From Gloeothece verrucosa PCC 7822 (GTDB lineage: Bacteria > Cyanobacteriota > Cyanobacteriia > Cyanobacteriales > Microcystaceae): 64,000 bases of DNA. The notes below the pieces were generated by a model that made no database searches, was not told the origin of the DNA, and saw nothing but the letters and a program-made list of their open reading frames with translations. Position 1 is the first letter of the stretch. The number at the start of each line of letters is the position of its first letter. This document shows positions 28,322 through 38,003 of this stretch, one piece after another. Both the position numbers and the translations under genes were made by a program. The stretch spans positions 1,302,001 to 1,366,000 of the forward strand of contig NC_014501.1 of NCBI RefSeq assembly GCF_000147335.1. Direction: 5' to 3'.

Positions 28322-29383
28322 ATGAACCCAGTCGTCGTCGGCCTATCCGGTGGAGTTGACAGTTCTACCGCCGCCGCTACCCTACATCATCAAGGATATG
28401 AAGTCGTTGGTCTAACCCTTTGGTTAATGAAGGGGAAAGGACAATGCTGTAGTGAGGGGATGGTAGATGCCGCTTTTATTTGTGAACAGTTGGGAATTCC
28501 TCATCATATTGTCGATAGCCGCGACGTTTTTCAGGAAAATATCATAGATTATTTAGTATCGGGTTATGAAGCCGGTATTACCCCTTTACCCTGTTCTCAG
28601 TGCAATAGGGCGGTTAAATTCGGCCCCATGTTACGCTATGCGCGTCAAGAGTTAGGCATTGACTGTATTGCTACCGGTCATTATGCCCGAATTCGCTATG
28701 ATGAAACGACTCAACGTTATCAATTATTACGCGCCGTTGATCGCAATAAAGATCAATCCTACTTTCTCTATGACCTAACTCAAGATTTATTGGCGGGTAC
28801 AATTTTTCCATTAGGAAATCAAACCAAGGAAGAAACCCGACGTATTGCCAATGAGTTTGGACTGAAAACAGCCGATAAACCCGAAAGTCAAGATTTATGC
28901 TTAATTGAGGCTCATGGGTCAATGCAGGCGTTTTTAGACCAATATATCCATCAAAAAGAGGGCGATATCGTTGACCTCAAAGGGAAAGTCTTAGGAAAGC
29001 ATAAGGGTATCCATCACTATACTATCGGTCAACGCAAAGGCATCGGAGTAGCTGCGGCTGAACCGCTCTATGTGGTTAAATTAGACCCAGTGATGAATCA
29101 GGTTATCGTGGGAAACCGCGCCGATGCCGGCAAACCCGAATGTAGCGTTAGCCGCATGAATTGGGTTTCTATTGCTGAACCTTCTAGTCCTATTCATACT
29201 GAAGTACAAGTGCGTTACCGGAGTTCTGCGGTTCCTGTGGATGTGATTCCTTTAGGCGATAATCGCGTTAAATTGGTGTTTGATGAACCTCAGTTTGGGA
29301 TAACTCCCGGACAAGCGGCTGTGCTTTATGATGGAGAGGTGCTACTCGGCGGCGGCATTATTGAGAAATTTCCAGATTCTTAA
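28322..29383 (+). CDS. mnmA: tRNA 2-thiouridylase MnmA
   Basis: MnmA thiolates U34 of tRNA-Lys, -Glu and -Gln. From ATG 28322 it has 353 residues. The PP-loop ATP motif [18 protein letters not shown] opens the protein. The catalytic cysteines lie in [15 protein letters not shown] and [10 protein letters not shown], and the [20 protein letters not shown] segment is typical of the tRNA-binding domain. The frame is open further upstream (TTG at 28262 and ATGs at 28268 and 28280), but family members begin at [11 protein letters not shown]. One substrate, tRNA-Gln(UUG), is encoded at 14.5 kb. Confidence 0.95.
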   Translation: MNPVVVGLSGGVDSSTAAATLHHQGYEVVGLTLWLMKGKGQCCSEGMVDAAFICEQLGIPHHIVDSRDVFQENIIDYLVSGYEAGITPLPCSQCNRAVKFGPMLRYARQELGIDCIATGHYARIRYDETTQRYQLLRAVDRNKDQSYFLYDLTQDLLAGTIFPLGNQTKEETRRIANEFGLKTADKPESQDLCLIEAHGSMQAFLDQYIHQKEGDIVDLKGKVLGKHKGIHHYTIGQRKGIGVAAAEPLYVVKLDPVMNQVIVGNRADAGKPECSVSRMNWVSIAEPSSPIHTEVQVRYRSSAVPVDVIPLGDNRVKLVFDEPQFGITPGQAAVLYDGEVLLGGGIIEKFPDS

Positions 29384-29461
29384 GCGCTAAATTTATATGT
29401 GTAGGTTGGGTTGAGGCGGCGAAGGAAACGAAACCCAACATTATTTTTAACTTTTGTGCCT

Positions 29462-29701
29462 ATGAAAACATTAATAAAATTAAAGATTGAACGTTTTTTT
29501 GAAAATGAAGCCGAGTATTTTGTCGCCACCAGTGATGATTTACAAGGGTTAGTGGCAGAGGGAAAAACGATACAAGAAGCGATAGAAATTGCTGAAGATG
29601 TAGCTAAAGGTTTGTTAGCTTTGGAAAAAGAACTCAATGATAGTTTGCAGTTACAAGCTGTCCCCTCTCAGTTTGAATATCCGCTAATTATGGAGGTGTA
29701 A
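29462..29701 (+). CDS. HicB-like antitoxin
   Basis: A 79-residue protein with the partial RNase-H-like fold of HicB: LKIERFFENEAEYFVATSDD, LQGLVAEGKTIQEAIEIAED. The following gene starts on its stop codon (TAATG at 29699-29703), which is the normal hicB-hicA coupling. The partner toxin is broken (next entry), so this is probably a residual antitoxin. An upstream extension of the frame to 29411 is unlike HicB, and the ATG at 29462 is preferred. Confidence 0.75.
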   Translation: MKTLIKLKIERFFENEAEYFVATSDDLQGLVAEGKTIQEAIEIAEDVAKGLLALEKELNDSLQLQAVPSQFEYPLIMEV

Positions 29702-29853
29702 TGGGGCGGTTAGCAGGGTTTTCTTATCGAGAAGTGACTAAAAGGTTCAGTATTGAGGGGGTATGGGGCGATCGCTTAAAGTTTCTCAAGAATATATATC
29801 ACGAGTTAAGTCATCTCTACAACGAAATGGTTATCCGTCTCAGCAAGCACTAG
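29701..29853 (+). pseudogene. Truncated hicA toxin remnant
   Basis: The frame begins MGRLAGFSYREVTKR, which matches the N-terminus of HicA mRNA interferases (G-F-S-x-R-E-V-x-K-x-L). It then departs into unrelated residues and stops at 29853, after 50 codons. The double-stranded RNA-binding core and the catalytic histidine of HicA (G-[SR]-H-x-[IVL]) are missing. From 29763 the DNA is also read in another frame as the start of an HTH-ATPase gene. A deletion or recombination near 29748-29765 therefore appears to have fused the first 15 codons of hicA to foreign sequence. Confidence 0.7.
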
Positions 29854-30836
29854 CTGATGATGCCGGCTTTTCTTTATCTACCGTTAAAAACTTTCTCAAT
29901 GGTAAACCAATAGATCACCTGAATTTTATTGAACTGTGTGAAAAACTCGGGTTAGATTGGCAAGAAATCAGTAAAACTGAGCTTATCTCTGATGACATTT
30001 CTCTAGAAAATTCTCCTTTTATTACAGGAACTCCCATTACTCACCCTCGTTATTTTTTCGGCAGAGAAAAGGAAGTCAAGCGGCTTTTTAATCTTCTGAA
30101 ACGTCATCCTCTACAAAATGCGGCTATTATTGGTAAGCGCCGCAGTGGGAAAACTTCTTTATTACACTATCTTAAAACGATTACAACTACTCCTGTTAAC
30201 CTGTTACGCCCGGCTCAAAAATCGGATTGGTTGCGCTATCCTGAACATTATCAATGGGTGTTTGTGGATTTTCAAGATTCCCGCATGGCTAGTCAAGAAT
30301 ATTTATTACGTCATATTTTAGAGGGGTTAGAAATATCTTTATCTGGAGACTGTAATTTAGACCGATTTATGGACATAGTCAGTAGTAAATTAAATACTTT
30401 TTCGATTATTTTAATGGATGAAATAGGAACGGCTTTAGATAGATATTCCCAATTAGATGATGATTTCTGGAGTAGTTTACGCTCTTTAGGAACTAACCAA
30501 ACTAGAGGTAAGTTAGCTTTTATTTTAGCGGCTCATGAGTCCCCTATTGAATTATCCAAAAATACTGGGCATGATTCGCCTTTTTTTAATATCTTTGGTT
30601 ATACAACTGTTTTAGGAGCTTTGACGGAAACAGAAGCGTTAGAATTAATCAATAGTTCTCCTATTTCTTTTGCTCAAGAAGATATAGAATGGATTTTAGA
30701 ACGGAGTCAATGTCATCCTTTTTTGTTACAGATTCTTTGTAGAGAAAAGCTATGGAGTTTGGAAGATGGGGAAATAGCGGAAGATTGGAAAGAGGAAGGT
30801 TTAAGGGAAATTAATCCATATTTATATTTATTATAG
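29763..30836 (+). CDS. HTH-domain P-loop ATPase (AAA/STAND-like)
   Basis: A 357-residue protein. Residues 5-65 form an XRE-type HTH (QQALADDAGFSLSTVKNFLN). They are followed by an ATPase core beginning at the YFFGREKEVKRLFNLLKRHP box, Walker A AAIIGKRRSGKTSLLHYL and Walker B FSIILMDEIGTALDR. The FGRE...GKRRxGKTSLL wording is that of the AAA_16/AAA_35-type NTPases common in cyanobacteria, often sensors or regulators. GAGGGGG just before the ATG is the ribosome binding site; a HIP1 octamer straddles codons 2-5. The end (LREINPYLYLL) is abrupt, so the C-terminal winged-helix part seen in relatives may be truncated. Confidence 0.8.
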   Translation: MGRSLKVSQEYISRVKSSLQRNGYPSQQALADDAGFSLSTVKNFLNGKPIDHLNFIELCEKLGLDWQEISKTELISDDISLENSPFITGTPITHPRYFFGREKEVKRLFNLLKRHPLQNAAIIGKRRSGKTSLLHYLKTITTTPVNLLRPAQKSDWLRYPEHYQWVFVDFQDSRMASQEYLLRHILEGLEISLSGDCNLDRFMDIVSSKLNTFSIILMDEIGTALDRYSQLDDDFWSSLRSLGTNQTRGKLAFILAAHESPIELSKNTGHDSPFFNIFGYTTVLGALTETEALELINSSPISFAQEDIEWILERSQCHPFLLQILCREKLWSLEDGEIAEDWKEEGLREINPYLYLL

Positions 30837-30843
30837 CACTCTA

Positions 30844-30894
30844 ACCATGAAGGGTTGGGGACAACCGAACAAAGCCCGCCTGCGCGGGCTAAAT
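30844..30894 (-). repeat. AGCCCGC palindromic element, copy A
   Basis: The core at 30875-30892 is AGCCCGC-CTGC-GCGGGCT, a 7-bp stem with a 4-base loop. Read on the minus strand it is followed by TTTGTTCGGTTG and a CCAACCCTTCATGG segment, the same order of parts as copies B (31235) and C (34203). It lies just after the HTH-ATPase stop. Confidence 0.8.
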
Positions 30895-30929
30895 ACACAA
30901 ATATTTAATTTTTGAAAAATGTATAAATT

Positions 30930-31196
30930 ATGATTCAGGAATTGGTTGATTTAAAAGAAAGTATTTTAAGCGGGCGTTATCAAGATGCTTTGGCTATTGT
31001 CGATGAATTGGAAGGAATGGGCAAACAGGCAATTATTAGAAATATTGAATCATTTTTAGTTAGGCTGTTAATTCATTTAATTAAAAATTAAGTTGAGGAA
31101 CGCTTAACTAATTCTTGGGTTGCTTCTATTGTTGATTCAATTAGTCAAATTAAAAAGCTCAATTTGAAGGATAATAAAACATCTTATTATATTTAA
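30930..31196 (+). pseudogene. DUF29-like gene interrupted by one in-frame stop
   Basis: The frame from ATG 30930 encodes MIQELVDLKESILSGRYQDA, then LAIVDELEGMGKQAIIRNIE and SFLVRLLIHLIKN. It meets TAA at 31089 and continues in the same frame as VEERLTNSWVASIVDSISQI to a second stop at 31194. The region (IxELExMG...LVxLLxHLIK...W) resembles the helical DUF29 family of cyanobacteria, in which the position of the stop would fit Gln. One C-to-T change (CAA to TAA) therefore explains it. Function of DUF29 is unknown. It is flanked by palindrome copies A and B. Confidence 0.7.
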
Positions 31197-31234
31197 CAAT
31201 ACAAAATATAGATTACCTAACCGTTTTATATTCT

Positions 31235-31252
31235 AGCCCGCGAAGGCGGGCT
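31235..31252 (+). repeat. AGCCCGC palindromic element, copy B
   Basis: AGCCCGC-GAAG-GCGGGCT, followed by CTTCGCTCG and, at about 31267-31281, AACCCTTCAGGGTT. It is the same element as copies A and C. It lies upstream of the repeat-containing ATPase gene. Confidence 0.8.
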
Positions 31253-31279
31253 TCGCTCGTATAGCCGAACCCTTCAGGG

Positions 31280-31420
31280 TTACGGCGCTTTAGGGTTACT
31301 CAAAAAAACATAGATCCAAACCGCAACAGTCGCAACCAGCAACAACGGAGGAGATTGAATTAGTGACATATAAATCACTATAATCTCCAATAAGGTTTTG
31401 ATGTTATCTAAATCTTTCAT
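31280..31420 (-). CDS. Candidate 46-residue membrane protein
   Basis: A leftward frame encodes MKDLDNIKTLLEIIVIYMSL, then IQSPPLLLVATVAVWIYVFL and SNPKAP. It has a charged amphipathic start and a strongly hydrophobic stretch of about 20 residues (24-43), consistent with one membrane helix. AAAGGG lies 7-8 bases upstream of the ATG. The stop codon falls inside palindromic element B. No family was recognised. It could be a small toxin-like or regulatory membrane peptide, or a chance frame. Confidence 0.4.
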   Translation of the reverse strand: MKDLDNIKTLLEIIVIYMSLIQSPPLLLVATVAVWIYVFLSNPKAP

Positions 31421-31578
31421 AAATGCCCTTTGAACTCGACAATTTAACTATCCCCTAGGGAAAGTTGAGAACCGAGGCGAGAAAAAAAGAAAAATAGCTG
31501 ACTTTAGGTTGACTAGAGGGTGAGATATAGTTGAGTTATAGAGTAGGCAACTACAAACGAATAAATTTTAATTTGCCT

Positions 31579-34065
31579 ATGCCCTCATTACCTCCCAACC
31601 TGTACAACCATTCTCCCGAATTACACCCTAATCTGTTTATCGGTAGTTTACAACTTCTTTACTGGTTAATATGCCGCCCTAGCGCTTGGAATAATTACAT
31701 CGAACGCCTCAAAACTGGAGGTTCTGTCTGGAAAAATAGGGCATTCTGGCGGGCACTCCTTCAGGGATATATAATTTTACCCTTGTTCGAATATCTCTTA
31801 ATTATTTTAGGATTCTGGGTAAGAGGCGAGTTAACACAAGAAGTTGCTTTTCTTGTGGCGGGAGGCGTGGCGTTTGGCGTGGCGGGTGGCGTGGCGGGTG
31901 GCGTGTACTTTGGCCTGTCCTTTGGCGTGGCGGGTGGCGTGGCGGGTGGCGTGTACTTTGGCCTGTCCTTTGGCGTGGCGGGTGGCGTGTCCTTTGGCGT
32001 GGCGGGTGGCGTGGCGGGTGGCGTGTACTTTGGCCTGTCCTTTGGCGTGGCGCTAGGCGTGGCGCTAGGCGTGGTGGCAGGCGTGGGGGTAGGCGTGGAG
32101 AAAGGCGTGGAGAAAGGCGTGGAGACAGGCGTGGGGGTAGGGGTGATCTTTGGCGTGATCTTTGGCGTGATCTTTGGCGTGGCGGGAGGCGTGATCTTTG
32201 GCGTGGCGGTAGGCGTGATCTTTGGCGTGGCGTTTGGCGTGGCGGTAGGCGTGGAGAAAGGCGTGGAGACAGGCGTGGAGACAGGCGTGGGGGTAGGCGT
32301 GGTGGCAGGCGTGGCCGTAGGGGTGGCGTTTGGCGTGGCAGGAGGAGTGGTTTCTTGTATCAGCATTATTCTTTACTTCTACCGCTCTTTTTTTGCCTTT
32401 CCTCTACTCTTTCTCTGGGACAATTTTATCTATCGTCTCGATCAAATACTTTTCTCAAAAAAACCTAGGCTTCTCCGTTATAACGCCGCTTTTTGGGATG
32501 AATATCAATTCTTACCCCTACTGGGCCTAGATAAACATCTTCTCTTAATCCTAGAACGCAACCCCATCGAAGGACAAGCCGCCCTCAACTACCTACTAGA
32601 TACCCGTCAAAAATGGGCGGCACAAGCCGCACTACTAGAATTAGAATGGCGTAAACTAGAACGCTGTCAAGACATTATTACCTTATCCCAAGTCCATCAA
32701 ATTCTAGCAGAAAGTAGCGAGGAAGATTCTCTAAACAAACTTTTTAACTCTTTCAAAACCATTAGCGAAGACGTTAACTCTGCCCTCAACCAAAAAAGCA
32801 TCTTTAACCAGCGTACAAACCTAGAAAATATCTCTAAGCACCTAGAACAAACTATCTCAGGAATAAATCTCAGTAATAATAAATATGCCCCTCGTTTATC
32901 TACTATTGCCCGCCATTGGCAACAAATCATCACCGATAAAATAGAAGAACTCAGAGAATTAGTTGAATATCATCAAGAAATCGATAACCCTTACATCTTT
33001 GGTGTACCCCTCAATGAACAAATTCAAATCTTTATGGGGCGTACCAGCATCGGATTAAAAATCGAAAAATTAATCATTGATCGCCGCCGCCCTCCCATCT
33101 TACTCTATGGACAGCGCCGCATGGGCAAAACTTCCCTCCTCAACAACTTAGGAAAACTCCTACCTAACTCTATTATTCCCCTATTTGTTGACTTACAAGG
33201 GCCAGTATCTAGTTCTAAAGATCATATAGGACTACTCTACAATATCGCTAGACAGATGCAAGAATCAGCCAAGCGGCAAAACTACTTAAAACTACCCCCA
33301 ATAAGCAGAGAAATTTTAGCCGATGATCCCTTTACTCGTTTTGATGAATGGTTAGATGGAGTCGAAGAAATTTTAGGAGAAAAAGTCGCCTTATTATCCC
33401 TCGATGAATTTGAAACTTTAGATACAGCAATTACTAAAGGAAGATTTGATGAAGAAGATGTCTTAGGGTATCTGCGCTATCTGATCCAACATCGCCCTAA
33501 ATTTAAAATCATGATCGCAGGGAGTCACACTCTAGAAGAATTTCAACGGTGGGCGAGTTATTTAATCAATGTACAGGTGTGTCACGTCAGTTATTTACAA
33601 GAAGAAGAAGCGAGAAAATTAATTGAAAATCCCATCCCAGAATTTACCCTACGCTACGAACCCGAAGCCGCAGAAAGAATATTAAAAATTACCCGATGTC
33701 ATCCCTGTTTAGTACAATTATTATGTTCAGAAATCGTCAACTATAAAAACGAACAACCTACCGAAGTCCGACGACTAGCCACCCTAAAAGATATAGAAGC
33801 CGCTATCCCAGAAGCACTACAGACGGGAAGTTTCTTTTTTGCTGATATTGAAACGAATCAAATTGATGAAATAGGTTTAAAAGTATTACGATTTATCGCC
33901 CAAAAAGGAGAAGGAAAAATAACAGATTATCAAACTTTAAAACAACACTTTGAGCCAGATTTAGAAGCGGCTTTAGAATTGCTATTAAGGCGGGAATTAA
34001 TTGAGCCGCTAGACAATGGCTACTGTTTCCAAGTGGAATTAATTCGTCGTTGGTTTATTGAATAA
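31579..34065 (+). CDS. Membrane P-loop ATPase with 40 tandem G-[VL]-x-x tetrapeptides
   Basis: From ATG 31579 the protein has 828 residues (a TTG at 31531 would add 16). Residues about 65-85 are hydrophobic (LLQGYIILPLFEYLLIILGF). Residues 96-255 are 40 uninterrupted tetrads of form G-[VL]-x-x. A second hydrophobic segment follows (CISIILYFYRSFFAFPLLFL). After a coiled linker comes an ATPase core with a MGRTSIGLKIEKLI box, Walker A LLYGQRRMGKTSLLNNL, Walker B VALLSLDEFETLD, and a C-terminal winged-helix-like part (LELLLRRELIEPLDNGY). The ATPase is of the same group as the gene at 29763. G every fourth residue is a continuous GxxxG glycine-zipper pattern, suggesting packed membrane helices. 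Confidence 0.85.
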   Translation: MPSLPPNLYNHSPELHPNLFIGSLQLLYWLICRPSAWNNYIERLKTGGSVWKNRAFWRALLQGYIILPLFEYLLIILGFWVRGELTQEVAFLVAGGVAFGVAGGVAGGVYFGLSFGVAGGVAGGVYFGLSFGVAGGVSFGVAGGVAGGVYFGLSFGVALGVALGVVAGVGVGVEKGVEKGVETGVGVGVIFGVIFGVIFGVAGGVIFGVAVGVIFGVAFGVAVGVEKGVETGVETGVGVGVVAGVAVGVAFGVAGGVVSCISIILYFYRSFFAFPLLFLWDNFIYRLDQILFSKKPRLLRYNAAFWDEYQFLPLLGLDKHLLLILERNPIEGQAALNYLLDTRQKWAAQAALLELEWRKLERCQDIITLSQVHQILAESSEEDSLNKLFNSFKTISEDVNSALNQKSIFNQRTNLENISKHLEQTISGINLSNNKYAPRLSTIARHWQQIITDKIEELRELVEYHQEIDNPYIFGVPLNEQIQIFMGRTSIGLKIEKLIIDRRRPPILLYGQRRMGKTSLLNNLGKLLPNSIIPLFVDLQGPVSSSKDHIGLLYNIARQMQESAKRQNYLKLPPISREILADDPFTRFDEWLDGVEEILGEKVALLSLDEFETLDTAITKGRFDEEDVLGYLRYLIQHRPKFKIMIAGSHTLEEFQRWASYLINVQVCHVSYLQEEEARKLIENPIPEFTLRYEPEAAERILKITRCHPCLVQLLCSEIVNYKNEQPTEVRRLATLKDIEAAIPEALQTGSFFFADIETNQIDEIGLKVLRFIAQKGEGKITDYQTLKQHFEPDLEAALELLLRRELIEPLDNGYCFQVELIRRWFIE
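31864..32343 (+). repeat. 12-base coding minisatellite, 40 units, with 48-base higher-order repeats
   Basis: The unit is GGCGTGNNNNNN, in phase with the reading frame, 40 copies without interruption. A 48-base higher-order unit (encoding GVAGGVAGGVYFGLSF) occurs three times exactly, at 31876, 31924 and 31996, with a 24-base partial unit between the second and third. A second composite (GVEKGVETGVGV-like) occurs around 32092-32151 and 32248-32299. All units are multiples of three, so copy-number change keeps the frame. Several other frames are also open across it for this reason. Confidence 0.95.
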
Positions 34066-34202
34066 GCGGCTCTCTCCTCATCTAGTCTAAACTTTGATTA
34101 ATTTGATTATGTGAGCAACTATGAGCAGTTTTATCGATAATTTTCTCAAAATCCAGCACTCTTATAGTATTCATTTAATCATCTTAATCATAGTTATAAT
34201 TT

Positions 34203-34220
34203 AGCCCGCGTAGGCGGGCT
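34203..34220 (+). repeat. AGCCCGC palindromic element, copy C
   Basis: AGCCCGC-GTAG-GCGGGCT, followed by TTGTTCGGTTGG and CCTTCAGGGTAAAGG. It lies downstream of the tetrad-repeat ATPase, in the same orientation as copy B upstream, so that gene is bracketed by direct repeats. Confidence 0.8.
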
Positions 34221-34267
34221 TTGTTCGGTTGGCCCTCATCCTTCAGGGTAAAGGCAAAATCTTAAAT

Positions 34268-35200
34268 TTATAAAGCTTGGGCCCTCAACCAAGCAACCGG
34301 TAAAAAAAGCATTTTTTGAGCCGTTGGGACATAAGCCCGTTTAGTAAAGACATCATAGTCATTCATTTCTATCACATCTAAAATACCCTGATAGAGCATC
34401 AATGCCGACCAAACAGGCCAACGAGAATCAGGACTAAGGGCACGAATGCCGCGTTCTGCTTCATCGTAATATTTCCTTGCTCTAGAAATTTGAAAACGCA
34501 TCAAAGCACGCCAACGATCATCAATTACCCCGTTAAACAAATCTTCTTCAGAGTAATCAAATAATTTTAAATCTTCTAGCGGCAAGTAAATGCGGCCTCG
34601 TCCGGCATCTTCTCCCACATCCCGAAGAATATTCGTTAACTGGTTAGCAATTCCCAGAGCGATCGCTTCTTCAGTAGGAATATAAAGCGGCTGATCCTTT
34701 TCCCAGGGGGCTGTTCGATATCTTTCATCTACCCCTAGTACCGCACTCGACATCAACCCCACTGTCCCCGCTACTCGATAACAGTACAGGTTCAATTCTT
34801 CAAAGGTTTCATAGCGACTGCGGTAGAGATCCATTCGCTGTCCGGCGATCATATCTCGAAAGGGGGCAATATCCATCGGAAAGCGTTTTAACGTATCTAC
34901 CAAAGCCACATCCGCATCATCTAGGGGATGACCAGCAAAGACACTTTCGAGATGGTCTTCCCAGCGATCTAGGGTTTCTGGCGTGGTTAATTTGGCATTG
35001 GGGCCATCCACCAGTTCGTCTGTACGACGACACCACACATAGATCGCCCAGATAGCTTGACGTTTTTCTGGCGGCATCAATAAAGTGCCTAAATAAAACG
35101 TTTTAGAGTATTTCTCTGTAATCTGGCGACAGAGTTCATAAGCCTCTTCAATCGAGGCTAGAGGTTGGGTTGGTTGAGTCGGTCTAGGCAGTTGCAGCAT
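34268..35200 (-). CDS. crtB: Phytoene synthase
   Basis: CrtB condenses two geranylgeranyl diphosphates to phytoene, the entry step of carotenoid synthesis. The 310-residue product has the first Asp-rich region in [13 protein letters not shown] and the second in [20 protein letters not shown]. The substrate-binding segment [14 protein letters not shown] also matches the squalene/phytoene synthase family. It lies 159 bases downstream of the desaturase gene on the same strand; the pds-crtB order is conserved in cyanobacteria, so cotranscription is likely. Confidence 0.97.
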   Translation of the reverse strand: MLQLPRPTQPTQPLASIEEAYELCRQITEKYSKTFYLGTLLMPPEKRQAIWAIYVWCRRTDELVDGPNAKLTTPETLDRWEDHLESVFAGHPLDDADVALVDTLKRFPMDIAPFRDMIAGQRMDLYRSRYETFEELNLYCYRVAGTVGLMSSAVLGVDERYRTAPWEKDQPLYIPTEEAIALGIANQLTNILRDVGEDAGRGRIYLPLEDLKLFDYSEEDLFNGVIDDRWRALMRFQISRARKYYDEAERGIRALSPDSRWPVWSALMLYQGILDVIEMNDYDVFTKRAYVPTAQKMLFLPVAWLRAQAL

Positions 35201-35359
35201 TCAGCAGAGGCAGAATGATGGTCTATTATAGGGATATTGAGCCGTAAGCCAATTAAAATTCTCTCATTCATTGGGTCTTTAGTCATTAGTAACTCAGCAA
35301 AAACTTTGCAAAACTTGAGAAATTAAATTCCCAAGAAGACTAATGACTATGGACACCAT

Positions 35360-36790
<1,431 letters not shown>

Positions 36791-36970
36791 CTACTTAATC
36801 GCTGCTTGTGTTTAACATCTTTTTTATTATACTTTGCATTTTGTAACATTTTCTTTAACAAGATAAAATTCGAGGAAAATTTAGATCATACACAATTGTT
36901 GACAATAGACTGTCACCCTAGTCAAAGTCGTTGTAAACTTAGCTTTGCTGCGGATTTACGAGGATGTGAA

Positions 36971-37366
36971 ATGGAACTCGAATACCCCGATGATCTAAGA
37001 TATCTCGATACTCACGAATACGTTCGTCTAGATGGCGAAATTGCAACCATAGGCATTAGCGCTTATGCGATCGAACAACTCGGTGATCTGGTTTTTCTAG
37101 ACTTACCCGAAATAGGAGATCCGGTAGAAGTGGGTGAAACTTTTGGTCGTGTCGAATCGGTAAAAGCGGTTGAGGACCTTTATCCTCCCGTGTCTGGTAC
37201 GGTAATAGAACGCAATGAAGCGATGATCGACTCTCCAGAACACATCGCCGATGATCCCTATGGGGAAGGATGGTTATTAAAAATACGGGTGGTCAATCCT
37301 GATGCTGAACTTGATGAAACCTTAACGGCCGACGAGTATCGCGCTCAAGTAGAAGGAGACACCTGA
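36971..37366 (+). CDS. gcvH: Glycine cleavage system H protein
   Basis: The lipoyl carrier of the glycine decarboxylase complex, important in cyanobacterial photorespiration. From ATG 36971 it has 131 residues, the family length. The lipoylated lysine lies in [15 protein letters not shown]. It begins [20 protein letters not shown], a standard H-protein start. The frame is open upstream to 36806, but that stretch has no H-protein similarity. P, T and L protein genes are not adjacent, which is usual in cyanobacteria. Confidence 0.95.
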   Translation: MELEYPDDLRYLDTHEYVRLDGEIATIGISAYAIEQLGDLVFLDLPEIGDPVEVGETFGRVESVKAVEDLYPPVSGTVIERNEAMIDSPEHIADDPYGEGWLLKIRVVNPDAELDETLTADEYRAQVEGDT

Positions 37367-37401
37367 AGGTTGATCCTCTCAAAGAGCGAATCTACCTATG
37401 T

Positions 37402-37423
37402 CCTCAGATCCTTGGGTCTGAGG
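37402..37423. terminator. Hairpin between convergent gcvH and downstream gene
   Basis: CCTCAGA at 37402-37408 pairs with TCTGAGG at 37417-37423 around an 8-base loop. It lies 36 bases after gcvH and 22 bases from the end of the convergent gene. No T run follows, so the terminator role is tentative. Confidence 0.4.
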
Positions 37424-37444
37424 CTATCTGTTCTGATGACATTT

Positions 37445-37783
37445 TCAATTAGCAACTAAATGCCATTGACGATGCTCTCCGATTTGCTGCTGAATTTCCT
37501 TGAAGCGCTGCCAACAGTGATTGTACTGCTGTAAAGGGAGTTCATCACTCTTAACCACCCAAGTCAAGGGAACTTGCTGATTGTGGACTTTGGTCGCATC
37601 AATAAAAACATCTACACTGACTAGCTTAGAAAAAGCGATATTCCCCGGCAGTTCCCGGGCCATGATATAGCCGAGTGCCTCAAAAATGATTTCAAAACCG
37701 CACGAATCGAGAATTTCATTGAGTAAAGAGGGGAGTTGCTCGATCTCAGCGTTAACTAAATAAGAACAAGTATAGCGAGCCAT
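37445..37783 (-). CDS. Conserved-looking small soluble protein, unknown
   Basis: A 112-residue protein with mixed alpha/beta composition and no signal or membrane segment. It begins MARYTCSYLVNAEIEQLPSL; residues 45-65 (ELPGNIAFSKLVSVDVFIDA) and the WQRFKEIQQQI helix are distinctive. I do not recognise the family. The frame is clean and the codon use typical, so it is likely real. It sits convergent to gcvH and divergent from rpsB. Confidence 0.7.
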   Translation of the reverse strand: MARYTCSYLVNAEIEQLPSLLNEILDSCGFEIIFEALGYIMARELPGNIAFSKLVSVDVFIDATKVHNQQVPLTWVVKSDELPLQQYNHCWQRFKEIQQQIGEHRQWHLVAN

Positions 37784-38003
37784 AAAAATTAGCCTAAATT
37801 ATCTAGCTGTGATCAATTTTAATCAAGATTCTCATCTTCGATTCCTCATTCAAAATTTTTGCCCCCCGAAAAAAAATCCTCGACTTCTCCCCCAATATGC
37901 TATCCTAGAAAAGTTGTCTAATTTACGCACATCTAGGGGTTCGGGTGTTTCAACAACGAAATTCACCTGGATGGAGGCTAAACCCGAATAGGAGAAAAAA
38001 TAA

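Noticed and set aside
29411-29461. Longer start for the HicB-like antitoxin
   Set aside because: The residues RRRRKRNPTLFLTFVP do not match HicB, and the ATG at 29462 gives the expected size.
31844-32056. Third-frame plus-strand reading of Arg-Val-Ala-Trp repeats
   Set aside because: Another shadow of the same minisatellite, with no start context and no continuation outside the repeats.
31761-32366. 201-codon minus-strand frame rich in Thr, Pro, Ala and Lys-Asp repeats
   Set aside because: It is the complement of the 12-base minisatellite. Any frame across in-phase 12-base units without stop codons stays open, and a recognisable ATPase is read on the plus strand.
36806-36970. Upstream extension of gcvH
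   Set aside because: The extra 55 codons lack H-protein similarity; [20 protein letters not shown] is the usual start.
37809-37991. 60-codon frame just upstream of rpsB
   Set aside because: No conserved features; it overlaps the expected rpsB leader and promoter region.
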